From Gracilibacillus dipsosauri (GTDB taxonomy: Bacteria > Bacillota > Bacilli > Bacillales > Amphibacillaceae), in assembly GCF_003176895.1 (NCBI RefSeq), contig NZ_QGTD01000008.1:310001-374000 (forward strand): a stretch of 64,000 nucleotides of DNA. The letters run 5' to 3'. Each line of letters opens with the position of its first letter. Positions within the stretch are counted from its first letter, which is position 1. Of the stretch, positions 55,259 to 63,689 are shown one piece after another. Made by a program: the position numbers and the translations under genes. Under the pieces are notes generated by a model that was not told where the DNA came from, did not search any database, and saw nothing but the letters and a program-made list of their open reading frames with translations.

Positions 55259-55879
55259 ATGAAACTTATTAAAAGAACCTTAGGTGAGCTTCAAACAAAT
55301 TGCTATATACTCCAAGAAGGGCATGAGGCGATCATTTTTGATCCAGCAGGTGAACCAGATAAGATTATTTCCTACATCGAGAAACAATCCTTAAAACCAC
55401 TTGCTATCTTATTAACCCATTCACACTTTGATCATATTGGAGCATTAGAGGAAATAAGACAGCAATATAAGGCTCCTGTGTATGTACATCCTGAGGAAAA
55501 GGAATGGTTACAGAATCCAGAGTTAAATGGTTCCTTACTATTCTTTGGTCAGAAAGTAACCTGTCGTCCAGCTGAATATGTTGTGGAGGAGCGAAGTTAT
55601 ACAATAGGTCCCTTTCAATTTGACGTGTTTCATACACCAGGTCACTCCCCTGGTGGTGTAGCTTTTATTTTTCATCAGGAATCCATCTTGATCGGTGGAG
55701 ACAGCTTGTTTCGTGAGGGGATTGGGAGAACTGATTTGCCAGGTGGAGATATAGACGAATTAATACATAGCATTGAGAAGAAATTATTTCTTTTACCTGA
55801 AGAATATCTTGTTTATCCGGGACATGGCCCTGAAACATCCATTGGCTATGAAAAACAAAATAATCCGTTTCTACAATAG
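55259..55879 (+). CDS. yqgX: Metallo-beta-lactamase fold hydrolase YqgX
   Basis: A glyoxalase-II-like MBL-fold hydrolase with a two-metal site. The 206-residue protein has THSHFDHIG (HxHxDH, ~residue 53), later ligands in HTPGHSPGG (~125) and GGDSLF (~145), and the closing YPGHGPET (~187). The physiological thioester substrate is not known from the sequence. ATG 55259 follows AAAGGTG. It converges with yqgY at a shared terminator. Confidence 0.9.
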   Translation: MKLIKRTLGELQTNCYILQEGHEAIIFDPAGEPDKIISYIEKQSLKPLAILLTHSHFDHIGALEEIRQQYKAPVYVHPEEKEWLQNPELNGSLLFFGQKVTCRPAEYVVEERSYTIGPFQFDVFHTPGHSPGGVAFIFHQESILIGGDSLFREGIGRTDLPGGDIDELIHSIEKKLFLLPEEYLVYPGHGPETSIGYEKQNNPFLQ

Positions 55880-55881
55880 AG

Positions 55882-55918
55882 AAAATGCTCTGATCTACTG
55901 TAAGATCAGAGCATTTTT
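55882..55918. terminator. Bidirectional terminator between yqgX and yqgY
   Basis: A 14-bp stem (55882-55895 with 55904-55917), T5 on the plus strand and A4 on the left for the minus strand. Confidence 0.85.
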
Positions 55919-55920
55919 GA

Positions 55921-56163
55921 TTAATGTCCAAAGCCTGGAACAAGAATGAAATTTGAATAATATGTAAAACCAATGAAGAATATCGTACAATATGCGGCAA
56001 ATAAGTACATATACATTCTCTCCGATAACTTAAGAAATCCTACTCCTAGGAAAAAGACCGTTTGAGCAAGGAATAAGTATGCCATTGAAATCATATCACC
56101 TACATAAAACATTACAGCAAAAATACCTGTCCAAAATGCAAGCATACGAAATACTCGATCCAT
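55921..56163 (-). CDS. yqgY: YqgY family membrane protein (DUF2626)
   Basis: An 80-residue protein with three membrane helices. The sequence MDRVFRMLAFWTGIFAVMF and KLSERMYMYLF is diagnostic of YqgY/DUF2626. Function is unknown. ATG 56163 on the minus strand follows AAGGAGGCGG. The B. subtilis genes between yqgY and comG (yqgZ and yqhA-B) are not present here; 222 nt with no gene separate it from comGG. Confidence 0.92.
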   Translation of the reverse strand: MDRVFRMLAFWTGIFAVMFYVGDMISMAYLFLAQTVFFLGVGFLKLSERMYMYLFAAYCTIFFIGFTYYSNFILVPGFGH

Positions 56164-56385
56164 ATATTCCGCCTCCTTCTTACATACTATGTATTATCAT
56201 TTATCACGATGTGTAGATCTCCACTCGTTCTTTAAAAAACATTAGTAAAATGAATGCTAGTAGACACCACACAAAGATACTCTCATTATATTATATACGA
56301 GTCAGACTAAAAAGTAAATTATTCTTAAAAACTTTCCCTTTTCATTTTAATGGCTCTATTACTATCTATTCCTGAACTGCTTGCT

Positions 56386-56748
56386 TTATTTTGGATATTG
56401 GCGCTGAAAAGTTTGTCGTTGATAAGCTCCTTTATCTGTCCTCATTTTTACTAAATAATACGCAATGTTGCCATTGATAGATGTTGATTCTAATTTTGCC
56501 TCTCCATAAGGAAAAGAATAAGTAACGGGCAATTCAACTGACATGTTTTTTGAAAAGGCATTGGTGGCCATTCGATATATCGTATGAAGCTTATATTGCT
56601 CGATTTGGTTATATGTCGTACGACGATTCAGATCATATAACGCAAGCTGATGGAAGGTAAACAAAAGAAAAATACTAATAATGAAAAGGATATATGGAAA
56701 AGCGTAACCATGCTCGGATTTATGGGAAGGGAATAAGTTTCTTTTCAT
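56386..56748 (-). CDS. comGG: Competence pseudopilin ComGG
   Basis: ComGG is the minor pseudopilin at the end of the comG operon, needed for the DNA-uptake pseudopilus. The 120-residue protein has a basic N-terminus, one membrane helix (~17-35, FPYILFIISIFLLFTF) and a small extracellular domain. It lacks a typical prepilin cleavage site, as is usual for ComGG. The start overlaps comGF by 29 nt. No strong terminator is visible after it. Confidence 0.87.
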   Translation of the reverse strand: MKRNLFPSHKSEHGYAFPYILFIISIFLLFTFHQLALYDLNRRTTYNQIEQYKLHTIYRMATNAFSKNMSVELPVTYSFPYGEAKLESTSINGNIAYYLVKMRTDKGAYQRQTFQRQYPK

Positions 56749-57133
56749 ACTGCTTCCCTCCTTTCATCACTAAGGATAGGTGTACCATAGCTGCTCTTGA
56801 TAAATTCCAGCTTTCTACCTCTCGTAGCATAATTTCATGGCCAAGACCGTTTACCTGTCTTCGTATTGTTTTTTGATAAAGGGAATAATTAATTTTATCC
56901 CCATTAGTATGTTCAAATATTAATTGGTTATGATCAATTTTAACTTGATCAGCAAGCTTCCATTCATCTTCTAAAAAATGAAAGAATTGAAATACCTCTA
57001 AGTCCTTGTCATTTTTGTGTTGAGAGATAATCGTAAATACTTGCCCTGCTATAAAAAATATGAGAAGGGTAGCAAAAACACTAATGAGTGTGGATACTAG
57101 CGAAAACCCATTTTGATCATGACTTAGAGGCAT
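56720..57133 (-). CDS. comGF: Competence pseudopilin ComGF
   Basis: ComGF is a minor pseudopilin. The 137-residue protein has a prepilin leader ending QNG, followed by FSLVSTLISVFATLLIFFI, then an extracellular domain with WNLSRAAMVHLS near the end. I use ATG 57133 (MPLSHDQNGF) because AAAGG lies about 10 nt before it and this gives an 8-residue leader. Earlier in-frame ATGs at 57151 and 57181 give longer leaders. It overlaps comGE by 17 nt. Confidence 0.87.
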   Translation of the reverse strand: MPLSHDQNGFSLVSTLISVFATLLIFFIAGQVFTIISQHKNDKDLEVFQFFHFLEDEWKLADQVKIDHNQLIFEHTNGDKINYSLYQKTIRRQVNGLGHEIMLREVESWNLSRAAMVHLSLVMKGGKQYEKKLIPFP

Positions 57134-57473
57134 AAAGGCATAACCTTTCATTGTTCTTTTTAACATTTTTCCAGGTAGCACATCCTTTCAAATAAGAGGA
57201 GGTTTGTTTAAATTTTAGTGTAACTGGATTTCTTATCCATTCTTCTTTTGTTACTACCATTGGATCCGTTGAAGAATGAAGTAAGAGTTCTTCATAGAGT
57301 TGGTGGATGACAATTCGTTTATCTGCTAACACCTCGTTTTCCAGTCTTAATTGAGTATATAGTGGCATTAATGTCAATATTAGACAGAGAAAGACAATAG
57401 CAGCTACGAGTGCTTCTATATTCAAATAACCAGATTGATTATGAGGAGTCAGAATAACACCTCCCTTTTCCAA
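57117..57473 (-). CDS. comGE: Competence pseudopilin ComGE
   Basis: ComGE is a minor pseudopilin with a type IV prepilin-like N-terminus: leader ending QSG, then YLNIEALVAAIVFLCLIL with Glu at +5. The outermost common start is TTG 57473 (118 residues), but the only good ribosome site, GGGAGGTG, lies inside that frame. The likely functional start is CTG at 57452 (or ATT at 57455), which gives a standard leader of 8-9 residues. It overlaps comGD. Confidence 0.85.
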   Translation of the reverse strand: MEKGGVILTPHNQSGYLNIEALVAAIVFLCLILTLMPLYTQLRLENEVLADKRIVIHQLYEELLLHSSTDPMVVTKEEWIRNPVTLKFKQTSSYLKGCATWKNVKKNNERLCLYASKS

Positions 57474-57885
57474 AAGGACATGTGATAAAATATTGATTTT
57501 CTCTTGTAATAATTTTAAAGCTTCCTGGCTTATTTAACGTACCCTTATGGCTGTAAGTAATTGGAAACTTTAAGGTGTTGGTTTCAATCGACCAATCGTC
57601 AGGGTAATGTCGAGTTAAAACAATTTCACCATAACCAGCTTCTCTAATATGATAGCGATGGTAGGAACGTTCAAGACTGAGGTAATAACGTTCATCATTC
57701 ATCATATTTAGCTGTTGCAAATATAGTAAATCTAAGTTGAACTGTTGCAGAAACTGCCTATATTCTTTTTTCTCTATTGTTTTAAATAAATGTCCGGCCC
57801 CAACTGATAGGAGGGAGATAATTACTGCTAAGACGAGTAACAGTTCGACTAGTGTAAATCCGTGCTCCTCCTTAATTGGCAACAT
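57439..57885 (-). CDS. comGD: Competence pseudopilin ComGD
   Basis: ComGD is a minor pseudopilin. The 148-residue protein begins MLPIKEEHG, followed by FTLVELLLVLAVIISLLSVG with Glu at +5, a classic type IV prepilin signal cut by the ComC peptidase. The rest is an extracellular domain. The ATG at 57885 lies within the end of comGC (14-nt overlap), indicating coupled translation. Two Cys near the C-terminus (TCPFGKGRC) could form a disulfide. Confidence 0.9.
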   Translation of the reverse strand: MLPIKEEHGFTLVELLLVLAVIISLLSVGAGHLFKTIEKKEYRQFLQQFNLDLLYLQQLNMMNDERYYLSLERSYHRYHIREAGYGEIVLTRHYPDDWSIETNTLKFPITYSHKGTLNKPGSFKIITRENQYFITCPFGKGRCYSDSS

Positions 57886-58195
57886 CGACAATCCGAAAGG
57901 AAGGTGTCGCTTCATCACTGATATACTCCAGTTTTTTCGTGCCATTATTACAGGTGATCGATTTCAAATAGTTTTTCGTTTTTAAATCTTGAGCAGATGT
58001 AATACTTTTCTGATTGTCTAATTTAAATGCAATTAATTGATTTTCTGCTAGCTCTAATAAAGCATCACAACCTTTATCCTGAATCGAGCTACTTTTTTCA
58101 GCTAAGTTTGGAATAAATAAGATAAGCAAAAGACTAATGACAGCAAGAACGATGAGCATTTCTATTAAGGTAAAGCCTTTTTGGTTATTTAACAT
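57872..58195 (-). CDS. comGC: Major competence pseudopilin ComGC
   Basis: ComGC is the main subunit of the DNA-uptake pseudopilus. The 107-residue protein has leader MLNNQKG then FTLIEMLIVLAVISLLLILF, with Glu at +5. Two cysteines (in KGCDALL and SITCNNG) match the conserved intramolecular disulfide of ComGC. ATG 58195 has GAGGT at 6-nt spacing; the in-frame ATG at 58201 directly abuts that site. Confidence 0.94.
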   Translation of the reverse strand: MLNNQKGFTLIEMLIVLAVISLLLILFIPNLAEKSSSIQDKGCDALLELAENQLIAFKLDNQKSITSAQDLKTKNYLKSITCNNGTKKLEYISDEATPSFRIVDVAN

Positions 58196-58210
58196 GATCA
58201 TACCTCACTT

Positions 58211-59257
58211 TTAGATGGTTTGGATGTAATCGAACATTGGTAACATTAAGGCAAGATAGACAATAAGAATTAAAGTAGCTAACAAGATTAGAAATATTGG
58301 TTGAATCATTTTTAACCATTTTTTCATTAATTCCTCCATTTCAAAAAGTAGATGCTCTGCATAAAGCTGAAGATCCTCAGCTATCTGACTAGTGTTACGG
58401 TCCTTTTGCATAATTCTAGACATTTCACGTTTTAAGAGTTCGCAGGAGGGGAGGATGGTTTCTAAGTGAAAACCTTGGACGAGGTGGTCTATAATGGTGG
58501 AAGCATAGAAGCTTGTAATGGGTTCATTTCTTTCTGATTGTAGAATAGAGAGAGCGTTTTTAAAATTTAAGCCTGTCTTGAGCAAAGAACTTAAATGGGT
58601 GGAAAAATAAAAGGAGATTTCTAATGTTTTATACTGTTTCAATAATGGTATAAAGTGAAAGACTTTTAGTTTAGTTTCAATCGTTACTTTATCCTTTAGA
58701 TATTTAATAGATAACATTAATAACAAACTAAAAATGATGAGAATAAATATTCCATAAAAGATAATATCCACTGTCAGCATAGCATTTTGAAAAATAGCGT
58801 TGGAACCGTTCGTATGGAACAAGTTAACAAATGAAGGGAAGATATATCTTTTCATACAAAATAGAATTAGTAAAAAAAAGATGAACAGAAAAAGAGGATA
58901 GCGAGTCATTTGTTTAAACCTATCTACATAATTTTTTTGTTGTTGTAATAAAAAGCTACAATGCTTGATACCGTCCTGCAAATTTCCATGTTTAATGGTG
59001 ATTTCAAGAAAGTGAACAATTCGTTGTTGAAAATGGACCTCTTCTAGTGCGGTTGGTAATGTTTTTCCATGCTGCAAGGAATGGGAGATCCTGTCTGCAA
59101 TTAACTCTAACTCGTCATCCCAACTAACGATCTCTAGCGCATCATTTAAGCTATACCCGTTTTGGTTCAGTTGTTGTATACGGTATAGTATTCGATATTG
59201 TGTGTCTATCGATAATTTTTTTCTTCTAAAATAGAAAAGACTGGTGGATAAAACCAT
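58211..59257 (-). CDS. comGB: Competence type II secretion-like inner membrane protein ComGB
   Basis: ComGB is the polytopic platform protein of the pseudopilus machinery (GspF family). The 348-residue protein has two GspF repeats with membrane helices near residues ~125-145, ~175-195 and ~325-345. ATG 59257 follows AAAGG by 9 nt on the minus strand; the TTG at 59263 is less likely. It overlaps the end of comGA by about 32 nt. Confidence 0.9.
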   Translation of the reverse strand: MVLSTSLFYFRRKKLSIDTQYRILYRIQQLNQNGYSLNDALEIVSWDDELELIADRISHSLQHGKTLPTALEEVHFQQRIVHFLEITIKHGNLQDGIKHCSFLLQQQKNYVDRFKQMTRYPLFLFIFFLLILFCMKRYIFPSFVNLFHTNGSNAIFQNAMLTVDIIFYGIFILIIFSLLLMLSIKYLKDKVTIETKLKVFHFIPLLKQYKTLEISFYFSTHLSSLLKTGLNFKNALSILQSERNEPITSFYASTIIDHLVQGFHLETILPSCELLKREMSRIMQKDRNTSQIAEDLQLYAEHLLFEMEELMKKWLKMIQPIFLILLATLILIVYLALMLPMFDYIQTI

Positions 59258-60224
59258 AAGCAAATGCCTTTCTTTTTAGCTTTTGGAAATCATAAATATT
59301 CATTTTTATTCCTTTCTGATCAATAGTAGTTGTCAAAGCATTACCGGCTAATAACTCTAGAATAGCAGCTCGATTTTCACGATATTTCCATACATGTAGA
59401 GGAATTAATTGTACCGAAGCTACTGCTAATAAGCTTTGCTTTAAATCCATTGGCTGAATCTCCATGTCAATTAATCGCTGTATGGTACCGAGTGTATCTT
59501 TTGCGTGTAGGGTTGATAATACTAAATGACCTGTATAAGCGGCTCGAAAGACGAATTCGGCTGTTTTTTTATCACGAATTTCTCCAACCAAAAGTATGTC
59601 TGGATCATGTCGTAAGGCAGCCTTTAAGCCGTCATCATATGTGATGCCAGTCGATTCATTTATTGGCACTTGTATCACATCATTTAATTCTTTTTCAATA
59701 GGATCTTCTAATGTAATAATTTGATATTTTCGGTCCTTCATTAAGCTTTTCACCATTGCATAAAGAGTGGTTGTTTTTCCAGATCCTGTAGGACCTGTTA
59801 ATAAAATAACGCCAGCGCGATACTTTAACCATTTATTTATTTGTTGTATTTGTTTTGGGAATAAAAATAATTCTTCTAATTGTTGAATTTTTTTTTGAGG
59901 TAGGATACGAATCACTAAGCTTTCAGTGGTATTAGTAGGTAAAGAGGAAAGCCTTAAGGAGAATTTTTGGTTCTTGTAAGAAATGGATATGGCTCCTTGC
60001 TGGGGTTTTCTTGTTTCTCCAATATCCATGTTACTAATAAATTTGTAATAAGCTAAGATCGTGGTATAAGCTTGGAGACTTAATTGTTTGAAAAACTGTC
60101 TCTTTCCAATCACACGGAAATAAATATCTATCTTGCTCTCTTTTGGAATGTAGTGGATGTCTGAAGCATTTTGTTCGATAGCAGTATGGAGTATTTGATT
60201 CGATAAAATGGTTGCATGGTTCAA
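59226..60224 (-). CDS. comGA: Competence traffic ATPase ComGA
   Basis: ComGA is the GspE/PilB-type ATPase that drives pseudopilus assembly and is the first gene of the comG operon. The 332-residue protein has Walker A LTGPTGSGKTTT (~residue 140), the Asp box ITLEDPIE, Walker B ILLVGEIRD (~205) and the His box LSTLHAKD (~230). The start is uncertain: GTG 60236 overlaps the GGGAGG site, so I use TTG 60224, with an 11-nt gap. No clear ComK box (AAAA-N5-TTTT) was found upstream. Confidence 0.92.
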   Translation of the reverse strand: MNHATILSNQILHTAIEQNASDIHYIPKESKIDIYFRVIGKRQFFKQLSLQAYTTILAYYKFISNMDIGETRKPQQGAISISYKNQKFSLRLSSLPTNTTESLVIRILPQKKIQQLEELFLFPKQIQQINKWLKYRAGVILLTGPTGSGKTTTLYAMVKSLMKDRKYQIITLEDPIEKELNDVIQVPINESTGITYDDGLKAALRHDPDILLVGEIRDKKTAEFVFRAAYTGHLVLSTLHAKDTLGTIQRLIDMEIQPMDLKQSLLAVASVQLIPLHVWKYRENRAAILELLAGNALTTTIDQKGIKMNIYDFQKLKRKAFAYGFIHQSFLF

Positions 60225-60336
60225 ATATATATTCACCTCCCTGATTAAAGATGCTACAATGTCTAATATACATATTCGACGTCATTGTTTAATATCCTTC
60301 TTTAAAAACACAAAAATGGGAGGTAATCTATAGTTT

Positions 60337-60849
60337 ATGAAGAGTATTTATTTAATTGGCTTTATGGGTAGTGGAAAAACGACTGTCGCAAATGGTCTCT
60401 CTCAAGCATTTACAAAAGAAGTGCTAGATACCGATGAGATCATTGTACAGAAATACCATCAATCGATTCCAGAGATTTTCCAACAGAAGGGTGAATCAAC
60501 ATTCAGAGAATATGAATCATCCGTATTATTCCAAACACCAACAGAGGATACCATCATTGCGACTGGTGGAGGAATAATTGAGAAGGGTAGTAATAGAAAA
60601 TGGCTAAAAGAAAATGGTATTAGCGTCTTTCTGAAAACCTCTTGGGAAGAGATTAACCAACGTTTGATAAATGATACAGATCGACCTATATGGAATAATC
60701 AGTCTCGAAATAAAAGAATATTACTAGAAGAGCGTATACCTAAGTATGAAGAAGTTGCAGATATCATCGTACATACAGATGGTAAATCGATTGGGGATAT
60801 CGTAAAAGAAATACAAGATAAGCTTCTTGAAATGAATAAATCGATATAA
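60337..60849 (+). CDS. aroK: Shikimate kinase
   Basis: AroK phosphorylates shikimate in aromatic amino acid synthesis. The 170-residue P-loop kinase starts MKSIYLIGFMGSGKTT with Walker A at residues ~8-16, the shikimate-binding DTDEI (~34), GGGIIE (~77) and the lid Arg (NDTDRPIW). The ATG at 60337 lies 13 nt after GGGAGG, which is unusually far; a stop codon between them rules out a closer upstream in-frame start. It is divergent from comGA. Confidence 0.93.
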   Translation: MKSIYLIGFMGSGKTTVANGLSQAFTKEVLDTDEIIVQKYHQSIPEIFQQKGESTFREYESSVLFQTPTEDTIIATGGGIIEKGSNRKWLKENGISVFLKTSWEEINQRLINDTDRPIWNNQSRNKRILLEERIPKYEEVADIIVHTDGKSIGDIVKEIQDKLLEMNKSI

Positions 60850-60898
60850 GCTGGGCAATAAATAAATTAAAGACACTTATTGCTAGAGGGTGTAAACG

Positions 60899-61078
60899 AT
60901 GTCCAGTGAGGATTATGTAAAATACATGACGCAAAAAATCGTGAAATATATGGATACACCAAAAGAAGAAAGACAAAAGCAGAAAAAGCCGAGAGAAAAG
61001 GAACACCATGTATACTCGAATCGTTGGTTTGGTGTTTTACCATTTGCCTTTCGACTATTTTTGCGAAGAAAGAAATAA
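60899..61078 (+). CDS. yqzE: YqzE family small protein
   Basis: A 59-residue basic protein (MSSEDYVKYMTQKIVKYMDTPKEER...) with the YqzE pattern DYVKYxTQxIVxYMxTPKEER and a C-terminal hydrophobic/basic stretch. In B. subtilis yqzE lies near the comG operon; its function is not known to me. GAGGGTG lies about 8 nt before the ATG at 60899. It follows aroK by 49 nt and ends at a terminator. Confidence 0.88.
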   Translation: MSSEDYVKYMTQKIVKYMDTPKEERQKQKKPREKEHHVYSNRWFGVLPFAFRLFLRRKK

Positions 61079-61112
61079 AAAAGGTGCTGGCTTATATTGT
61101 CAGCACCTTTTT
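61079..61112. terminator. Terminator between yqzE and yqhG
   Basis: An 11-bp stem (61079-61089 with 61101-61111), T5 on the plus side and A residues on the minus side; it serves both convergent genes. Confidence 0.85.
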
Positions 61113-61125
61113 ATCTTAGAAAAGC

Positions 61126-61926
61126 TTATTGAGAGATGATCGACGCATTTGTATTTTCACTTAGATAGAAGAGCCCAGCGTTTATTACTTTGAGAGAAAT
61201 CTTTGGTTCTAACCGTTCCTTTACTCTATATAGCTCCTGCTCATACAGGTCAGAGAGATCATCGTTCTTCGAGAAAAAGTGCTCCAACAACTTGCGTTCA
61301 TCCTCTAATGCTTTCTGAGCATCGGACGCCCAATACATATCTTCGTTGCTCAATTTCTCCTCAAAATATTGAAAAATTCGATAAAAACCACTAGATGGTT
61401 TGATTAAAGGAGATATCGTATAGCTATAGTCTGACATCACTCGCTGTAAAGGAAGAGAATCTAATTTCAACATCATATTGGTTAACATCGTGCCATTGAT
61501 AAGTTGAAGTCCAATCGATTGAATATGATCTTTTTTTTGCTTGCCGAAGTATTCCATTTTAACATTGACTACTAACCAAGGGAGAAGGGAGGTTTTCATC
61601 TCTCCATCGGTTTGTTCATATAGCAAAGTAATTCTTGCTTTATCTTGGATATAGGAAAATATTTGTTGCAATCTTGGGCTCCCGAAATGTATCCATTCTT
61701 TTTGGTCATCCAATTTCTCAGGACTAGTATTTAAGGATAAAGACATTGGAACACCTTGCTGGCCCATTTTATCCATATAATGCCAATAAAATGGACGATT
61801 CATTAAGGCTTGATCCAATTCTCTCGTTAATTGGACTTCTAATGTATGCTCTGTTTCTTCACGTACAGCACAATCCTGAATGGTAAAGAAATCATGTAAG
61901 AATTGATGCAAATTAGTTAATTTCAT
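61126..61926 (-). CDS. yqhG: YqhG family protein
   Basis: A 266-residue soluble protein whose N-terminus (LHQFLHDFFTIQDCAV) and RPFYWHYMDKMGQQGVPMSL (~45-65) match YqhG of Bacillus. The family occurs in spore formers next to the helicase yqhH; its role is unknown to me. The ATG at 61926 overlaps the yqhH stop by 4 nt (ATGA), so translation is coupled. Confidence 0.9.
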   Translation of the reverse strand: MKLTNLHQFLHDFFTIQDCAVREETEHTLEVQLTRELDQALMNRPFYWHYMDKMGQQGVPMSLSLNTSPEKLDDQKEWIHFGSPRLQQIFSYIQDKARITLLYEQTDGEMKTSLLPWLVVNVKMEYFGKQKKDHIQSIGLQLINGTMLTNMMLKLDSLPLQRVMSDYSYTISPLIKPSSGFYRIFQYFEEKLSNEDMYWASDAQKALEDERKLLEHFFSKNDDLSDLYEQELYRVKERLEPKISLKVINAGLFYLSENTNASIISQ

Positions 61927-63572
61927 GAAGTTTCACCTACCTGTTCATCTACCATGGAGGAGATTACAGAGCTTAAATTCTCCATTTTAATTTTCGTTTC
62001 GCCTGCAGAATTTGATTCAGCGAAAATTTGTGAAATTTCCTTTTCTAAATTTTTCATTTCTAGCTTTGCAAGGATTTGATCTAGCTGTCCGATGACATTC
62101 TCAAATAGGCTAATTTTGTTATAAAGTAATTCCATTACTTGCTCTTCCATTGTTTGTTTAGTGGCAAGATTATAAATAGTAACATCGTTTTCCTGGCCAT
62201 AACGATGAATTCTACCGATTCTTTGCTCAAGTCGCATCGGATTCCAAGGAAGGTCATAATTAATAAGGTGATGACAAAACTGTAAATTTATCCCTTCACC
62301 AGCTGCCTCGGTCGCGATCATCACTTGAGCATGCTCTTGGAACAGTTGTCTCATCCAATCTTTTTTTCCTTTTTTAAATCCACCGCGATAAATAACTGCA
62401 GGAATTCCTTCTTGTTTTAATAACCATTGTAAATAAATTTGGGTTGCTCTGTATTCGGTGAACACAATGAATTTCTCATCAGACTTTTTGATTAATTCTG
62501 CGACCTTTAAAGCCTTCGCATGGTGTGGTAATTGTTCTATTCTAGCCATTACTTGTTGAATTTCTTCCTTAATTTCCATCGATTCAGAAGATTCCAGCCA
62601 TTTTTTTAAGGAAAGATAACAGGCTTCGCGTGAACTACAAAATTCCCGCTTATAGGTGACACTTGAAAAAGCTTGAACTCCTTGGAAAATGGTTTCGATT
62701 AAATCATAGACTGCCTGCTCTTCTTCGGAAAATTCCACCCAAATGGTTTCCACTTTACGTTTTGTCCATTCAATTCCTGTATCTTCTCTACGATTCCGCA
62801 CCATTACTTTACTGATTAGCTGTTTTAAATAAGGATCCTTTTCCATTTCTTTCTTTTGATCACGGTATAGTTGAAGAAAATCATCATAAGTACCTAAATA
62901 CCCGGGCTTTATTAAACTAATTAAATTAAAAATATCTGTTAATTTATTTTGAACAGGCGTTGCTGTTAGTAGTAAAAAATACTTCTTCTGTAAAGCTTGA
63001 ACAAATTGATAATTCTTCGTTTGGTGATTTTTTAGCTTATGTGCTTCATCTACAATGACAAAATCATAGTTTTGCTCAAGTATTGCACTTCTATGTGGCT
63101 CACGCTTTGCTGTATCCAATGTGGTTATAATAATATTGGCAGCTTGCCAATTTGTTCGCTTTCCGGCAGTTAGGGCAGGGATGAGAAATTTCTTATTTAA
63201 TTCTAATGCCCATTGGTTTACGAGAGAAGCAGGAGCTAAAATAAGTACTTTCTGTACTAAACCTCTTATTAAAAACTCCTTAAGAATTAATCCTGCTTCG
63301 ATTGTTTTTCCTAGCCCTACCTCATCGGCTAAAAGTGCTCTTCCATTCATCTCCTGTATCACCGTTTCCGCACATTTTTGTTGATGAGGGAGGAACGTTA
63401 AGTGTGGTAAGAACTTAGGAGAAACAAGGGTATCGAAATCTTCAATTTTTAATGTTTCAGCGATTTGGTAGGATTGCTTAAATAATTTCCAATCACATAA
63501 TTGATCTGGACTATGAATAAGGTTCGAAAACTCTGAAATAAAGTTATGATCTTTTTCTATTGGTATCCGCAT
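61923..63572 (-). CDS. yqhH: SNF2-family helicase YqhH
   Basis: A 549-residue SWI2/SNF2-type ATPase, expected to translocate on DNA. It has motif I DEVGLGKTIEAG (~residue 85), the DEAH motif VDEAHKLKN (~180), LTATPVQN, and C-terminal motifs VFTEYRATQ, ATEAAGEGINLQFC and RIGRIHRYGQ (~455). ATG 63572 follows AGGACGG on the minus strand. It is co-transcribed with yqhG. A role in genome processes during sporulation or growth has not been shown to my knowledge. Confidence 0.93.
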   Translation of the reverse strand: MRIPIEKDHNFISEFSNLIHSPDQLCDWKLFKQSYQIAETLKIEDFDTLVSPKFLPHLTFLPHQQKCAETVIQEMNGRALLADEVGLGKTIEAGLILKEFLIRGLVQKVLILAPASLVNQWALELNKKFLIPALTAGKRTNWQAANIIITTLDTAKREPHRSAILEQNYDFVIVDEAHKLKNHQTKNYQFVQALQKKYFLLLTATPVQNKLTDIFNLISLIKPGYLGTYDDFLQLYRDQKKEMEKDPYLKQLISKVMVRNRREDTGIEWTKRKVETIWVEFSEEEQAVYDLIETIFQGVQAFSSVTYKREFCSSREACYLSLKKWLESSESMEIKEEIQQVMARIEQLPHHAKALKVAELIKKSDEKFIVFTEYRATQIYLQWLLKQEGIPAVIYRGGFKKGKKDWMRQLFQEHAQVMIATEAAGEGINLQFCHHLINYDLPWNPMRLEQRIGRIHRYGQENDVTIYNLATKQTMEEQVMELLYNKISLFENVIGQLDQILAKLEMKNLEKEISQIFAESNSAGETKIKMENLSSVISSMVDEQVGETS

Positions 63573-63643
63573 AATCAACCGTCCTAGTCTTTGTTTTCCA
63601 TATCAACATTTTTACTTTTTAATAGTGTTGACAAAAACCAAAA

Positions 63644-63669
63644 AAAAAATCAGGGAATCCTGATTTTTT
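63644..63669 (-). terminator. Terminator of yqhL
   Basis: AAAAAATCAGG (63644-63654) pairs with CCTGATTTTTT (63659-63669) around GAAT. The run of A on the plus strand is the T run for the minus-strand yqhL. Confidence 0.8.
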
Positions 63670-63689
63670 TAATACATAAGTGAATCCTA

